Source of the DNA: Gryganskiella cystojenkinii
Taxonomy: Eukaryota; Mortierellomycota; Mortierellomycetes; Mortierellales; Mortierellaceae
NCBI GenBank assembly: GCA_015852425.1
Contig: JAAAIG010000373.1
Location: 1-35,016, forward strand
Length of the DNA stretch: 35,016 nt
Direction: 5' to 3'
The position numbers and the translations under genes are program-made. Below the pieces are notes generated by a model. The model was not told the DNA's origin. It did not search any database and saw only the letters and a program-made list of their open reading frames with translations. Shown here piece by piece: positions 10,261 through 23,755 of this stretch; positions within the stretch are counted from its first letter, which is position 1, and the number at the start of each line of letters is the position of its first letter.

Positions 10261-13200
10261 ATGTCTCTTCGCCTAGTCTCAAGCGCACGAAATCTGCGTG
10301 AGCAATTCAAAAGCCCGACCTCCCCCACAGCAAACAACGGCAACAATCAGATCCAGTCCAGTGGCGCGAGCGTCCATACAAACTCGAGCGGGATCTCTCG
10401 TGCCCAGACTCTCGAGCCCTCCTCTACATCACTCTCTCGTCAGGGCAGCCTCCTTCGATCGACGAGCAACGGCAACCTCCGTCGAGCCAAGAGCATGCAA
10501 AAAAAGCCCACAACGCTTATGTCCAAGGTCTTTGCAGACGAATCAAATCAAGGTCATACAAATGAGCTCCAGGATCTATCAATGGAGATGACTCTCTTAG
10601 TCGTCAAGCGGTGTGTCAAGGAGATCCGCGAGAGAGGTATGTGCCTGAAAAAAGTCCATTTTGTGGTTTTCTTCTCTATTATTGTTATTCATGCACCTCG
10701 CGCATAACCTGGCATAAGATATATTTGTATATTCTGCCTATCTGCATGCCCCTAACGGCGTTTCATCGTTTCTATCATTCTCCTCCCCTTTCACTTTATA
10801 CTTTTATCCATTCTGCTATACTCCTATGTGCTCTTATGCTTTGGCTCATATCCTTGCTTCCTTTTGCTGGTGCTGCAAACTCTGACCACAACACCGCCTT
10901 GTGGACGCCTTCAATGTCCATCTGTTTCGTTCCTGTTTGCTTTGCTAATGCATAATGCCAACGTTCCTTTGGACATTATCCACCACACAACAAAGGTCTG
11001 ACAACAAAGGGTATCCTGCGCCAAGTCCAAATGGGACTCAGCCACAGTGTGACCATGGATACGATCCGACAGATCCTTGACGATGATGCCAGTACAGAAC
11101 TCTCGGCGCTGCATCAAATCGACATCCACCTCGTTGCGCACGCCATGAAGTCTGCTATCCGGTACTCTGAGGAGACTCTCGTTACCTATGAAGACTACCA
11201 AGCCCTCTATCTCAATCAAGGTAAAACAAATCAACTCCTTTTCCATATCTTTTTATTATATTATTTTATTTTTGATCATGTGCGCACATGAGCGACCGTT
11301 GGCTGTCAACCATCCTCTCCTGGCTCATCGCTCCATGCTCTCTACGATATTTTTTTTTTTTTTTTTTTGCGCTCACATCCTTCTTTGTTCCGATTTCAAC
11401 GCTCTTCCATAGATCGCAACTTCTCATTTTTTGTTCGAGACCTCCCAGCAATCAACCGTTCCATCCTTCTCGATCTCTTTTCGCTCTGTGCTGATGTGAC
11501 GTTACTCGCCCACCTCAACAACATGACCTTGGTGTCCGTGGCGAAGGCCATCTCCCTTTGTATTATGGCTGAGCCGGAGCGCGAGTTTACGACATTTGAT
11601 GCGTCGTTACAACAACGGAATCTTTGGGGAGCTGCATGTGAGGACCTCCTTCGGGCTTTTCTTCGGATCAAGACCTCTCAAGATCTCGCCATGATTGAGC
11701 GCGAGGATGATGTGGACGAAAACCGATACATCGACAATACCACACGGGTTCTCAAGAGTGCTCGTCAGCAGACCAGCGAGTACATCAACAATAGCACCGT
11801 CAACAGCAATCAAGGACACCCGGATTACATCAATATGCCCGCCTCTCACCCCAGAGTCGATGTTTCACTGCCCTCAAGTGCTGGATCGAGTATGCCAGGG
11901 TCAGCAAACGGATGGCCCTCGCATACGCAATCAGGGCCTGCGAGCGCGGGAACCCCGAGGAGCTATGCCAACGACCGAGGTTACTTTGACCAGGCTATCC
12001 CACCAAGACCGACTTCGCCACTATCTCAGTCCGGGAACATGCACAATGCCACCAGCTTGTCCCGATCTCAATCTTTCGCTCAATCGTCTGCTTCGCTCTC
12101 TCGACCCATGTCACCTGCGCCTCAGGCACCGGGGGAAGAAGCCACCGAATACGAGGAACTCATGGAGGATCAGTCACATTTGAGCCGCCTTCGTCAGTCC
12201 ATGGCCTTCTTGCGACCAGGAGTCGATCTCCAGCGTCGACGATCCTCTGTTGCGGACATGGAAAGTCTCTATAGAGAATCGATTCATAGTGTTAATGCTG
12301 TCGACATGGAGGACGGGTATGAATCCGATCCAGAGGTGACCCATGGAGCGGTCATCCCCGATTTCGAGGACGGACTCAACTGGGACTTTACAAAGCAAGT
12401 CGATCCTCACAACCGACAAACACCATCCTTGGCTCACTTCCAAGTATCGCCACCCCGTCAGCGGGATTACCAGCGCGGTACCGATGGTGGCGATGGTTAC
12501 GATCAACAGGGAGTCTACGATGGCGAATCACCAACTCGCAGCATTCGAGATCTCTCTAAACAAGAGTTGCTTTCGATGCGTCTTCGTTACATGAACGAAC
12601 AAAGATGCATGGATACATCCTCGTCAATGCAGCATGGTCAGCGACCACCAAGTTTGTACCGAGCACAGTCTCAACAAGATCTTTGGTCCAGGGAACCTGC
12701 TCATTTCCATTCCGCACCAATTCAACTCCCCAGTGCCGCTGCTACAGCTGGCGGGTCGACCCGAGTTCGTCCGGGCCATGCGATGCATCCACTCGCAAGA
12801 TCGCCTGCAATTGGCCCGCATCGCTCCAAGCGCAACTCAGCTCTTCGTCGATCCATTTCGATGGACCCTCATTCGATGCACGGACGCCTTCGGGACTCGG
12901 TCTCTAGTCAATTGACCTTCCAGACCGATCGATCCTTGGAGGAGAACCGCCGCCATTTGATGGTCATGAACCCCGATCACCAAGACTCGGCAAGAGCGAG
13001 CTCCGAGTTCTCTCTTCAACAGTCACCCTTGGATTTGGAGCGTGTCGAGGAAGATGGTCGAACCCAACAAGACTTTATCCTCCAAAACCTTTTGAAGGGA
13101 ATGGGTGGTCCTCAATCCTCGCTCGTCTCGACTTCCATGACTGAAGAGCCAATGGCAATCGAGCCACAGCAACAACAACAACCACCTCGTACTTTCCAAG

Positions 13201-16082
13201 TTCTCTCGCGACCCAAGGATATTGAAGTCAGTGTGCTCTTTACGCCCATTGCCGCCGTTAATCCCAACCGCGCCGAGTTGAAGTCGAAGTTCCAAGAGAG
13301 CTTCCCAGAGAGACCCATCTCGCCTCCTCCAGGGTACGGTTCCAAGAACCCCAAGAGGTCATTGACTGGTGGTAGTAACCGTGGTGCCAAGCAGCCTTCG
13401 CCCTCGTCCTCCAACTCGACCGTTGCATCGCCTCGTCAAAAACAAGCTCCTCATCGGTCGAACACCAGTCCTCCCACTGCCTCGAGCGCAGCACCCAGTC
13501 GAGTCGTTCTTCAGCAAGGAGCCACTTTCTCGGGTATCTCGACGTCTTCCTCTCCAACCATTGCAACGGAAGGCAAGAAGACCTCTGGATTCATCCGCGC
13601 TCTCTCGAAGCTGCGCTCCAAGACTAGTGAAGATCAGCTGAAATCAGGCAAGAATTCGACTGTAGGTGCAGCGCCGCCCACAGTCTCCATTGAGCCTCCA
13701 CGTCTAGAGTTGAACTTCTTGGGCAGCTTGGGCAGCTCTTCAGGCGGATTCGGACCCAATCAGGATCTCATGACCGCTCCGGCATTGATGCTGCACTCAG
13801 AGTCCGGTAGTCCAGTTTCTTTGCAGAACTGGCGTAGAGAGGCTCAAGCATCCCTGCCAATCCCTGATGATACAACGTCGGTCCCTTCAAGTCCAGCCTC
13901 TCAGAGAGATCTAGACCAATCGATGGTCCCCAAGGGGTTCACAGGTGCTCGCCGAGCCTCAGCCACGGTCTTTGGGTCGAGCCAACAAGTCGTAAAGGAT
14001 CAACGACGGCGATTCAAGAAGGCTATGTCCCCACCCTCGAGTCCTCAGCGCGGAGCTGCCATTACTAACCGAAAGAAATCCAATGGTAACTACCATCGTT
14101 TAACTTACATGTCTAATGCAGTCCATACCAATCTTTGCATAGCTTAATTACACGAGCAAGTTGTGTCCGAGGGGTTGGAGGCGTTCAACTAGGGACTCGT
14201 TCCTGATCGATCATCTCGATCTCTTCCCCCTTTTTTTTCTTTTCCCGTTTCCCTTCTTTTAATACCTCTCGGCGTATTAGCAGCTAACGATAATGGCACA
14301 GGAGTTTCGCCGCCTAGAGTCGTGCCCTCGATCTACGAGGATTCGACTCTGACGATGGAGTTTGACTTGAATGCCCCTACTGGCACGTCCGCATGGTTTT
14401 CCTCCACTCCTTCAACTCCGTCGTCGCCGTCGTCATCCTCCTCGAACAACATCCCCAAGAAGTCTGCTGCGGTCCAAAACGAGTTCCGTTTCTCGACCGC
14501 AACGCTCCTGAAGGATGGTAAGCTCTATTATCAGCTACAATGGGATCAGTTTTCGGAACTTGGCTTCAAATCTGATTTCTTCACTGAACCGGAGCAGTAC
14601 ATGTCTGGAATCAATCAATCTCGGTCGATGTCCCAGACGGATCCCATCATCAACTCAGCATCGCAAGTCGCTTCCAGGGTTGGGGACGAAGAAAGAGCAC
14701 CAGTGCCCTTGACGATGAAAAGACAGGGCGAGACATCGTCATCAACCACAACGGATCCGCTGGGACAGAACTCCAACAAACTAGGTCAAGGACAAGGACG
14801 CGGTCAGGCCCAAGGTCAAGCGGGATCATTGGGACGAGGACCGACTCCGGAGCAAAGGGCCGCGGCCATGAGGGCCGCTCAGGCCAGCTTCATGGCGTTG
14901 GCCAAGGATCCCAAGGCCTTGGCACAACTCAAGGCCGAATCCTCCAAGGGCGGAGCGACGATCATCAGTCATGGGTCCTTCAGGGGAGGATCGAACCAAC
15001 CCACGATCATGTCGGCCCTCCCCTCCTTGTCGTCCGTGACCATGTCGAGCACCAGCATTCTCAACAGCAAACGCCACCTAGACTCGTCGAGCAACAGCAA
15101 CAGAAGCAGCGCCGAGACGACACCCCGGACCAGTCTCCACTCCACGTCCATGTCGGTCACGTCCCCCGCCATGTCTGCAACACCATCGGTCGAAGGTCTC
15201 GCCAGTCTTCAGAGGAATATGTCCGCCAGATCCTTGCCGAAATCATTCACAACCATCGGTCACCAACAACAACAGCAACATCAGAGTCGACCTTCGATGG
15301 GTTCCAGCACCCGATCGATGGACCCACGACTTGGATCAGTTTCTGTTGGTGGGTCGGGTTCCTCCTTCTCAGTTTCGTCTCAGCAGCAGCTGCTGCAGAG
15401 AGGTCCACACGGTAAGTTGTCGGTCTCGGCGGTCACGGACTCGACCGCGGGAGGAGCGACGACGACTATGACCGGTACTTCCTCCTCGATGACGACGACA
15501 ACGATCACCACGATGGGTAAAGCCAAGAAGAAGGGATTCTTTGGTGGCGGCGGTGGAAAGAAGAGCAAGAAACACGATGTGGGACGTCAGTCAGGATCGA
15601 CGACCTCTTCGGCCTCTTCGTTGCCTTCTTCGGCAAATGGCGGAAGACAGAGGCGGTTGTTGCCGGTTGGGGTGAGACGCCAGGATGTGATGACCAAGAC
15701 GGAAGAGTCTCTCGATGAGGTCTTCCCTTGGATGTGTATCGAGCACATGGCGGGACAAGAATCCGGATGGGTGATGCTAGAGCCCGTCCAGGATGGTGCC
15801 GTTGGATGGGTTGTGATCGACAAGTTGGAGGAGGAGATGGAGCATATGTCCCAGCCTCACAATCAACAACAGCAACATACGATGGAACAGCATCTACAGC
15901 AACATCAACAACAACAAGCCCGACAAGACCAACAAGATCAATGGGAAAAAGACCAGGATCAAGTGGTCCCCTGTTCAAGTGCGACCGGCCATGAGAGTAA
16001 CAGTCCTGCTGGACAAGGACTGTTGGACCTCAAGTTGGGTCAGCCGCTATTCGAAGCTGAGAGTACCATGTTGCTCGCCTAA
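10261..16082 (+). CDS. Msb1/Mug8-type RhoGAP-like polarity protein
   Basis: Exons 10261-10636, 10996-11220, 11413-14085 and 14302-16082; all junctions are phase 1 and fuse into one 1684-residue protein. Residues about 105-290 are RhoGAP-like: TTKGILRQVQ places Arg134 where the arginine finger sits, and HLNNMT places Asn236 at the conserved Asn of the NKM motif. Segments such as ETLVTYEDYQALYL, ILLDLFSLCADV and RNLWGAACEDLLRAFLRIK resemble the Msb1/Mug8 (PF08101, formerly DUF1708) family. Known members act in Cdc42/Rho polarity and morphogenesis at growth sites. The remaining 1390 residues are mostly disordered, Ser/Pro/Gln-rich, with many RRXS-like possible phosphosites. Two conserved-looking islands remain in exon 4: EFRFSTATLLKDGKLYYQLQW and, near the C-terminus, LDEVFPWMCIEHMAG. 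RhoGAP fold: confident; active GAP: inference. Confidence 0.85.
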
Positions 16083-16572
16083 ACACCCAAACGAGATGGG
16101 ATGTCTTCTTTAAACCGTCTATCTACCCTTTCCTTTTTGTTTTTTTCATCTCACTTTCCGATTATGCCTTTTGTAATGACTTTTCTATCCTTTTCATTCC
16201 GTCCGTTCGCTTTATCATTGCCATAATTTCTTGCTCAATTTTTTCCTCGATACTTCCTTGTCATGACCCCAGCCACCTCTCCCATCTTTTCATCATCTCG
16301 CAGAAGCAATAGCAAGTAAATAAAAAAAAGCATCACCTTTCTTTTCTTCACAGATATCAGGAAAATAACAAAGTTAAACCTTTAATCTCCCCTCGACTGA
16401 TATCTAATCCTTGCTGTCTAACAAATTTCTTCTTGCGGTTCAAACTACCAAGAATTGCCTAGAATTGGTGGCGCTGCACAATTTTGGTGTCTGTGCTTCT
16501 TTGTTCATGCTTGGGAACCTAGTTGGTTAAAGGGAAAACAAAAGCTAACAGAAAACTTTTTTTTTTTTTTTT

Positions 16573-16582
16573 NNNNNNNNNN
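16573..16582. other. Assembly gap (10 N)
   Basis: Ten N follow directly after a run of about 15 T. The N count is probably a placeholder, so the true length here, and collinearity across it, are unknown. No gene is interrupted. Confidence 0.95.
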
Positions 16583-17248
16583 CACCATTTAGAAGGTTCT
16601 CTTCAGAACCAGTAGTCCTCAACTAGCCTGATTTTTTGCGATAGAGAGGGATTTTCTCTGATTTGACCGTTTGCAAATTGAGAGGGCGTCAAATAAAAAA
16701 TAAATCCCGCAGCCACAATTTTTTTTTTTTCTTTTGCCCCCGCAAACACTTTGGGCTGGCTCTGCTCAAACAGCCGCACAAAATGCTTATAAAGATTTGG
16801 GTTTGAAATTGCTCATTTTCTTTCGAATGGTCCGAACGTTCAAGCAAAAAAAAAAAAAAAAAAAAAATCCCTCATTCTCTGTTTGTCCCCTTGCTTCTCT
16901 GCTCATCCCCTTTTTGTATCCGAAGTAGGGCAAAAATGACGCGTTGATTTCCCTGTTGTGCAACGATGAACGACAAGAGCAATAGATTTCAGAAAGCTAC
17001 CCACAGACACACACCTCCCTAATCTGAGGCATTTTTTCTTTCCCTTGCATGGGCTTTGTTCGATTGCGCGAATTTTCTGAACGTACGCCGTGTCCGTTCA
17101 CAAGCAAAAGATAAAAAAACCCCCCCTTTCATCCCAGACTTTGGCAGCTGTTTCGTTTATGTCAAACTCTCTCAACCCTCATTTTTTCTTCTTTTTTGAC
17201 ATCCGACAAACAAGAAGCGACATTGCGCGATAGCCACCTCTTCTGCTC

Positions 17249-17272
17249 GGTACTTCACTCCGTTGAAGTACC
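17249..17272. repeat. Perfect 9-bp hairpin
   Basis: GGTACTTCA and its exact reverse complement TGAAGTACC flank the 6-base loop CTCCGT in non-coding DNA. There is no T-run that would suggest a terminator. It could be a palindromic protein site or chance. Confidence 0.5.
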
Positions 17273-20185
17273 TCCACGAATGAAATTAAAAGATGATTCG
17301 GATACCATACGTTTTTGATATTTGTGATACTGTGCCAGAGTTGGAAACCAAAAACCATTCAACCAAAAGTCTGTGTGATTGAATAACAAGAGCGGACCAA
17401 ACTAAACACGAAAGGGGCGGGTCCGTGAAAGCGGTGAGAGAGGAGGAGGAGGAGTGGAGAAGATGGACGACGGCGAGGAAAGCTTGTTTGTTTTTTTGAG
17501 TACTCGTTTTCTTTTTCGAGTATCGTGTGATATGACGATATGACTTGGCTCTCACCTTAAAGGGGACAGTAAATGTGAATGCGTGTGGAGGGATTGCGAA
17601 AGAGGGAAAGTGAAGTGTCGAAGCGCCTGGTTCTGGACTCAAGCCAGATGTCTGAACGCTTCGATAGGACAGAGAAGATAGGTAATACCACCTTAAACAC
17701 GTAAAGCGTGGAAGTTATCACGGACGGCGTCGGTCGATATGGTGATGTATTCTTCGAGTATATATAAAAAATAAATGAGAAAATACAAGGAGAGAGACGG
17801 AGGGAGCGAGAGTGTTTCCTTTTCTCATCCACCGAGGCCTCATCCTTTATATATGCGTTCTCGGAGAAAAAAAAATTGTTCTCAATCACGATGCGCTCGT
17901 TGCGTGCTTTTCTTAATGGTCGCCTTTGACCGGGTTACCAGAATAATCCACCGAAATTTGCCTTGTGCAATGGACCCTGAAGAAAGGTGAGGGTTTTCTC
18001 GGTTTAAGGGTGGATTAATTCCGAGCGCATGATGGCCATTGAAAATATTCGAAATAGCGTGAAAAGAGGTATTTTTCATTTTATTTTGCCCCGAGGATTG
18101 AGCTCTTCGGGATTGTCAAGAGGATGGGGAAATAATTAGGAAAATGTGGAGTGGTACAGCCTAGGGTTCGATAGGAAGCAAACGGCTGTGATTCGCGTCA
18201 AGAACGAGGGACGGATGACTTCCGGGTCTCGACATTTTTATTTTTGTTCTTGGTCAAAGGTGAGCTAGACTGCGCGTCAGCCTCCTCTTTCTCTGTGATA
18301 TCTTCGCAACTTTTCGTCCCCCATTCCCCCTATTCATTCAAGATATAAATATCAACATGTTGACAAAATCTCTTTGGAGTGGTTCTCCTCAACCTCTGTT
18401 AATGTCACAGGTTCCTTATTTTTCTCCGAGGGCTAGGCCTGGAGACACAAAGAGGATTGAATAATATACATCCAAATTCCAAATCAAACGCATGCAGAGC
18501 ACAAAGCCAAAACACCCTTTCTCTTTGGGGCTCAAGAAGTAAGAATACACAAGTGGAGAAAGGGCGGTGGAACGGGCAAAAAACGAGCTAATATTTTTGT
18601 ACATGCAGCCGCCACAATCATTATTCCTTATTCCGTACTACTCAGTTGCATGTCAAGCATTTTACTCTTGACACGTTTTTGATGGCTCTACTCGAAGCAC
18701 GTTGCTACAAATTGCATTGCTGTGCAGAATGAGATGGCGCCAAGACTGCAGCATCTTCGCTCTTAACCCGAGGGAGAGTTAAATAACTCGATTGGATGTG
18801 GCAGTGTCCTCCCTTAGATGTATCCAGATGGGGCCATCTATCTAACACATACCCACCATAAAATAAAACGGGAGATCTCCAAATGACCGACATGCGCCTT
18901 CCATCTAGGAAACCATACTTGGCTAATCCAGAGACACCGCCTTTTGTAAAGAAAGTTGCATCAATGTTGAAGCTTGCTGGCTGGATTTCTATGGGGTCGA
19001 GGTGATGCGAAATATATGTACTCCTGAGCAGCTCAATCGATCATCGCTCGTCCCCGAGCTCTGGATTTTTCATGTCTCTGGATCATGATTCGCGAACAAA
19101 ATTGGTCCCCTCGTTTCCCGATTCGGGGGTTCTGTTCCACTTTTTTATTATGTCAAGACAAATGAAAAAAGGCGCTTTCTTTTCGCCCAACAACCCATGT
19201 GGTGCGACTGAGCTAGGAAAAGAAAGTAAAAAAATGGTCCACCTGGTCTAGATTGAGGCAAAAAAGGAGGACAATGATCGAGTTGATTTGAGCAAAAAAG
19301 GACCCTCCTGAATCTCAACAATCAACAATGAAGCAAGGGTGGAGAGTGCAACTGTCATGATCGAGAGTGACATTTTTGTGAGGAGGTCATGGTAAAATGG
19401 ATTTGCTCTCCCACGTCAAAAAAAAAATTGATATCTTTTGATGGTCTCTGGGCCGCAGAAGTAAACGAACCATAAAAAAAAAATCGCGCATCAAAAAAAG
19501 AGGGATTTCTGACTGGCGTAGATTTTTTTTTTCTGAGTGAGAGCGGGGTTCGATCTGAGCACGACCCACTATTGATCCCCCTTGTTATTGATTCAAATGG
19601 AGAATGAAATGTGATATTCACTTTTCAGGCACACACACATGAAATAGAAGGAAAAAAACGTCAACTTCGTTGTTGCACCACAAAAAAACATGGCGCGCGT
19701 TTTCTCTTAGTGGTCGTACAAACCTAAGAGAAAAAAAAATCCCGCAACATGCCACATTCAACCTCTGCAAAAGTAAATAGAACCTTTTTTTTCCATCCTG
19801 ATCCCTTTGCCTCGTTGCCAAAGTCCGTTGGCTTTATTTTAAACTTTGAAGTATCGTATTTCGGCCCGCTCACTGTGATTTTCAAACAGCAGCTTGTCAA
19901 AGCCCAAAGTTTTGTCTTTTGCTCAAACAGATAAATACCAACCATCCTTCCCTCCATTTTTCTTTTCTTCATCACTCTTTTCGTTCAACCAACAAAGAAG
20001 CAAAAGTTTGAGCATTTCTCTCTCTCTGGTGCCTGCCTTCACGCTCGCTACCACTTCTTACACCCTTATTCATAGTTCTTCCCCTACCCTCTGTTCTCTG
20101 TTCTCCACTTTCAAACAGACTCTTCACTTTTCTCTCCGTCCTCTCTCACAGTCTCTCTTACACGCAACACACACACTCTACAATC

Positions 20186-23100
20186 ATGTCCAGTGAAAAA
20201 GAAAACAGAAAGTCCCTGGCCTTGACCCGCACCCAGACCATGGAGCGCGCCCAGGGCAACGCTGTCCCGATCGAGTTCCGTACCCTGTCCTTGCACGTCA
20301 CCGAGACCCACCGATCCAACAAGACCGGTGAGCTCAGGCTTGGCTCTGCCGATAAGGGCAAGAAGAAGAAGGAGGAAAACATTGAAGGCGAGACCGATTT
20401 CTTTGCTACCGTCGATTTCCACAAGTTGTCCACGGCTGAGCTCAGTTTGAGGTTCAACTCGAACGAGACCCTTGGTCTGGCCCAAGCCGAGGCCGCTCGC
20501 CGTCTCTCTGCCAATGGACCTAACACCTTGGATGTCCGCAAGCCCAACTACGTGAAAAAGATTCTCGGCTACTTGTTTGGTGGTTTCTGCTCAGTCCTCT
20601 GGGTTGGTGTGATCACCTTCTTTATCTGCTGGAGACCCCCACTTTCGAACCCTCCCAACGTTACCAACTTGGCCTTGGCCATTCTTGTCGTAAGTTATAG
20701 ATCTTTTTATTTCTTTTTTATATTTGCCCTTGTATATACTTTCTTCATATCACTAACAACACCACTTGTGTACTTTGCGTTCGCTCCAACAGATCTTTGT
20801 CATTTTTCTGCAGGCATCATTCTCGGCCTTCCAAGATTTCTCAACCGCCAAGGTTATGTCCTCGATCATGGACATGATCCCAGCTGAGTGTGTTGTCTCC
20901 CGCGACGGTGTCCAGACCAAGATCCCCGCCAGTCAGCTCGTCGTTGGTGACCGTGTCCACCTCTCTCTCGGAAACAAGGTTCCTGCGGATTTGCGTCTCA
21001 TCCAGGCCTCAAACGATACTCGGTTCGATCGTGCTGTCTTGACTGGTGAATCCGAGGCTATTGAGGCCAGCACCACCGCTACGGATGATAACTTTTTGGA
21101 GTCCAAGAATGTTGCTTTTATGGGCACCCATATTGTTCAGGGCTCCTGTGTCGGTATCGTGGTCCTCAAAGGTAACGATACCTTGATGGGTCGTATCAAC
21201 AAGTTGACCGCCGGTCGTAAGGAAAAGCGCACAATCATCCAAAAGGAGATTGACCGATTCGTGAGGATCATTGTCGGTTTGACCTGCCTGCTCGTCTTGA
21301 TCTTCCTCGTCTTCTGGCTGGCCGTTATTCACCCAAAGTACCCCGAGTTCATGAGCGTTGCCTCTCTCCTTGTCACTCTCATGGGTTGCGTTGTCGCCTT
21401 TATTCCCGAGGGTAAGCTATTTTTTATGACACTTATAGCGCCATTGTTTAAAAGTGTTCATATGGGCGTAGGATAACAATATCTAACAAGTCCTCTTTCT
21501 CTACAATAGGTATGCCTGTCTGCGTCTCTTTGACTCTCCTCATGATCGCCCGTCGTATGCGCGCTGCCAACATCTTGCCCAAGGCCTTGACCACGGTCGA
21601 GACCCTCGGCTGTGTCAACGTGATCTGCTCCGACAAGACCGGTACCCTGACTGAGAACAAGATGTTCATCACCAACGTTGCCTTCCTCGACCAGGAGTCC
21701 ACTCCCGAGGAGATTTCCGTCAAGTTTGAAAAAGAGACCAGACCCAACTCTCTCCCAAGCTCCGATGATCGTGCCGATGTTCTTGCCCTTCGTCAGCTTC
21801 AGTTGGCGACTTTGCTCTGTAACAATGCCAAATTTGATACTGAGACCATGAACTTGCCCGTTGCTGAACGCAATGTGCTTGGTGATGCCACGGACTCTGC
21901 TCTTTTGCGCTTCGCTACCCAGACCTCGGACACCTCGCTTTTGGCTACTTGCTTTGAGCGCACGCACGAAATCCCCTTCAACTCTCGCAACAAGTGGATG
22001 ATGGCAGTTTACCAAGGTTCAGCTGCTCATCCTCAGGTGATCAAAACCCTCTATGGTGCCCACATGTCGAACGCCAATTCTGCTGCCATGAGCGAGAAGG
22101 AATCCCAACTCGTTCTTGTCAAGGGTGCTCCCGATGTGCTTTTGCCTTACTGCCGTACCTTCTTGACTGGATCTAACAATGAGCCCCAACCTCTGAACGA
22201 CATCTGGATCGCCGAACTTTCTCGCATTCAACAAGCCTGGTCCCGCCGTGGTCAACGTGTTTTGATGCTCTGCAAGGGCGAGTACTCGTCTTATTTCGCT
22301 GCCTCTCAGTTGAGCGGTTCTTCCGGTTCGAATGCTCAACAGGAAGAGTTGATTCGTCAGGGACTTCAAAACTTGTGTATCATCGGATTGGTCGGTATCA
22401 TGGACCCCCCTCGCCCTGAGATCAAGCAAACAATTGCTGACTGTCGCCGTGCCGGTGCTCGCTTCTTTATGGTCACTGGTGACTTTGGCTTGACTGCTGC
22501 CGCGATCGCCAAGCAGATTGGATTGTTTGCCACGGATCGCGAGCCCGATACTTATGAGGATGTCATGGACCCCACCCGCAAGGGCAACAAGCTTGGGTTT
22601 GAGGGCTCGTTCGAAGATCTCCCCGAGTATGAGGTTGGTCGCCCCCAGTTCCGCGAGGGTTCCTCTCTGGTTTTGACCGGTTCGGATTTAGCTCGCATGT
22701 CCCCAGGCGAATGGGATATTGTTTGTGCCTACGAGGAGATTGTCTTTGCGCGTACCTCACCCGAGCAAAAGCTCAAGATTGTCACCGAGTTCCAACATCG
22801 CGATGGTGTTGTCGCCGTGACCGGTGATGGTGTGAACGATGCCCCCGCTCTCAAGGCCGCAGATGTCGGTGTCGCGGTCGTGACTGGTTCCGATGTTGCT
22901 ATTGAGGCCGCCGATTTGATTCTCCTTGGCGGTTTCGATTCCATTCCTCAGGCCATGCGCCTCGGTCGTATTGTTTTCCAGAACTTGCAAAAGGTTATTG
23001 GCTATTTGCTCCCTGCCGGTTCCTGGTCCGAGATCTGGCCCGTCTTGATCAACACCTTCCTTGGAACTCCCCTGCCCCTGTCCTCGTTCCTGATGATTAT

Positions 23101-23755
23101 CATTTGCTGCTTCACAGATTCCTTCTGCTGTCTGACCTTGGTCATGGAACTCGAGGAGTATGATCTCTTGTCCTTGCCTCCTCGTAATGCCAAGACGGAA
23201 CATCTGATTACGGGCCGTATCTACCTCCAGTCCTACATCTTTATGGGCTCTGTTATGACCTTCTTCTCCAACATGTTCTTCTTTACGTACCTCAAGTGGG
23301 CGACCGGTGTTGGCTTCTCGGATGTGGTGCTGACCTTTGGTAAATATTCTGACCAAACCCTGGCAACCTTGAATGAGCGCGGCATTACGGAGGACGACTT
23401 CAACGGGATTTGGACCTACCGCGGCCAGTGTATTGTCTTTGTCTCGTTGATGATCATGCAGCTCGGTAACCTGTTGTCGATCCGCAACCGTCGTCTGTCG
23501 ATCCTGCAAGCAGATCCTATCCGCCCTGCTCGTCGCAACCTTTGGTTGTTTGCCGGTATGTTCTTCTCGATCGCGATCGCTGTCTTTGTGGTCGAGCTTC
23601 CCTGGATCCAGGATGTGATGTTGACAGCCAGTATCCCTCTCCGGTACTGGTTCCTTCCTATTCCCTGTGCCGTCTGCGTCTTGCTCTTGGACGAGATCCG
23701 CAAGGCTCTTGTTCGTTTCTTCCCCAACAGTCTCATTGCCAGACTCGCTTGGTAA
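20186..23755 (+). CDS. Type IIC P-type ATPase (Na,K-ATPase alpha-like)
   Basis: Exons 20186-20689, 20793-21411 and 21510-23755 (introns 103 and 98 bp; phases 0 and 1) give 1122 residues. P-type ATPases move cations across a membrane using ATP through an aspartyl-phosphate. All catalytic signatures are present: TGES at 252-255 (actuator), DKTGTLT with phosphorylated Asp416, KGAPD (nucleotide domain), DPPRPE, and TGDGVNDAP at 812-820 (hinge). Type IIC affinity shows in the actuator and M4-M5 regions: VVGDRVHLSLGNKVPADLR, VAFIPEG with Glu374 in M4, and ten predicted helices. Ion-site residues differ from Na,K-ATPase: M5 keeps Glu882 (its E779), but S775/N776 become Gly878/Ser879; M6 keeps Asp911 (D808), while D804 becomes Cys907. 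The substrate is therefore uncertain (Na+, K+ or H+). The 60-100 N-terminal residues are charged and Lys-rich. Confidence 0.95.

Larger units (their letters stand above)
16083..20185. other. Gene-poor intergenic stretch between Msb1-like and ATPase genes
   Basis: About 4.1 kb without a supportable gene. The left end is the 3' untranslated region of the Msb1-like gene. The right end (about 19930-20185) is the pyrimidine-rich leader of the ATPase gene. Between them are A/T homopolymers, an assembly gap and short frames on both strands with no recognisable domain. I found no convincing tRNA or other RNA gene. Confidence 0.5.

Noticed and set aside
15412..15417. GTAAGT inside exon 4 of the Msb1-like gene
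   Set aside because: The frame stays open with consistent composition on both sides, and no intron is needed to reach the conserved C-terminal island.
19540..19565. tRNA B-box-like GGGTTCGATCT
   Set aside because: It does not complete the B-box consensus, and no A-box or cloverleaf can be built around it.
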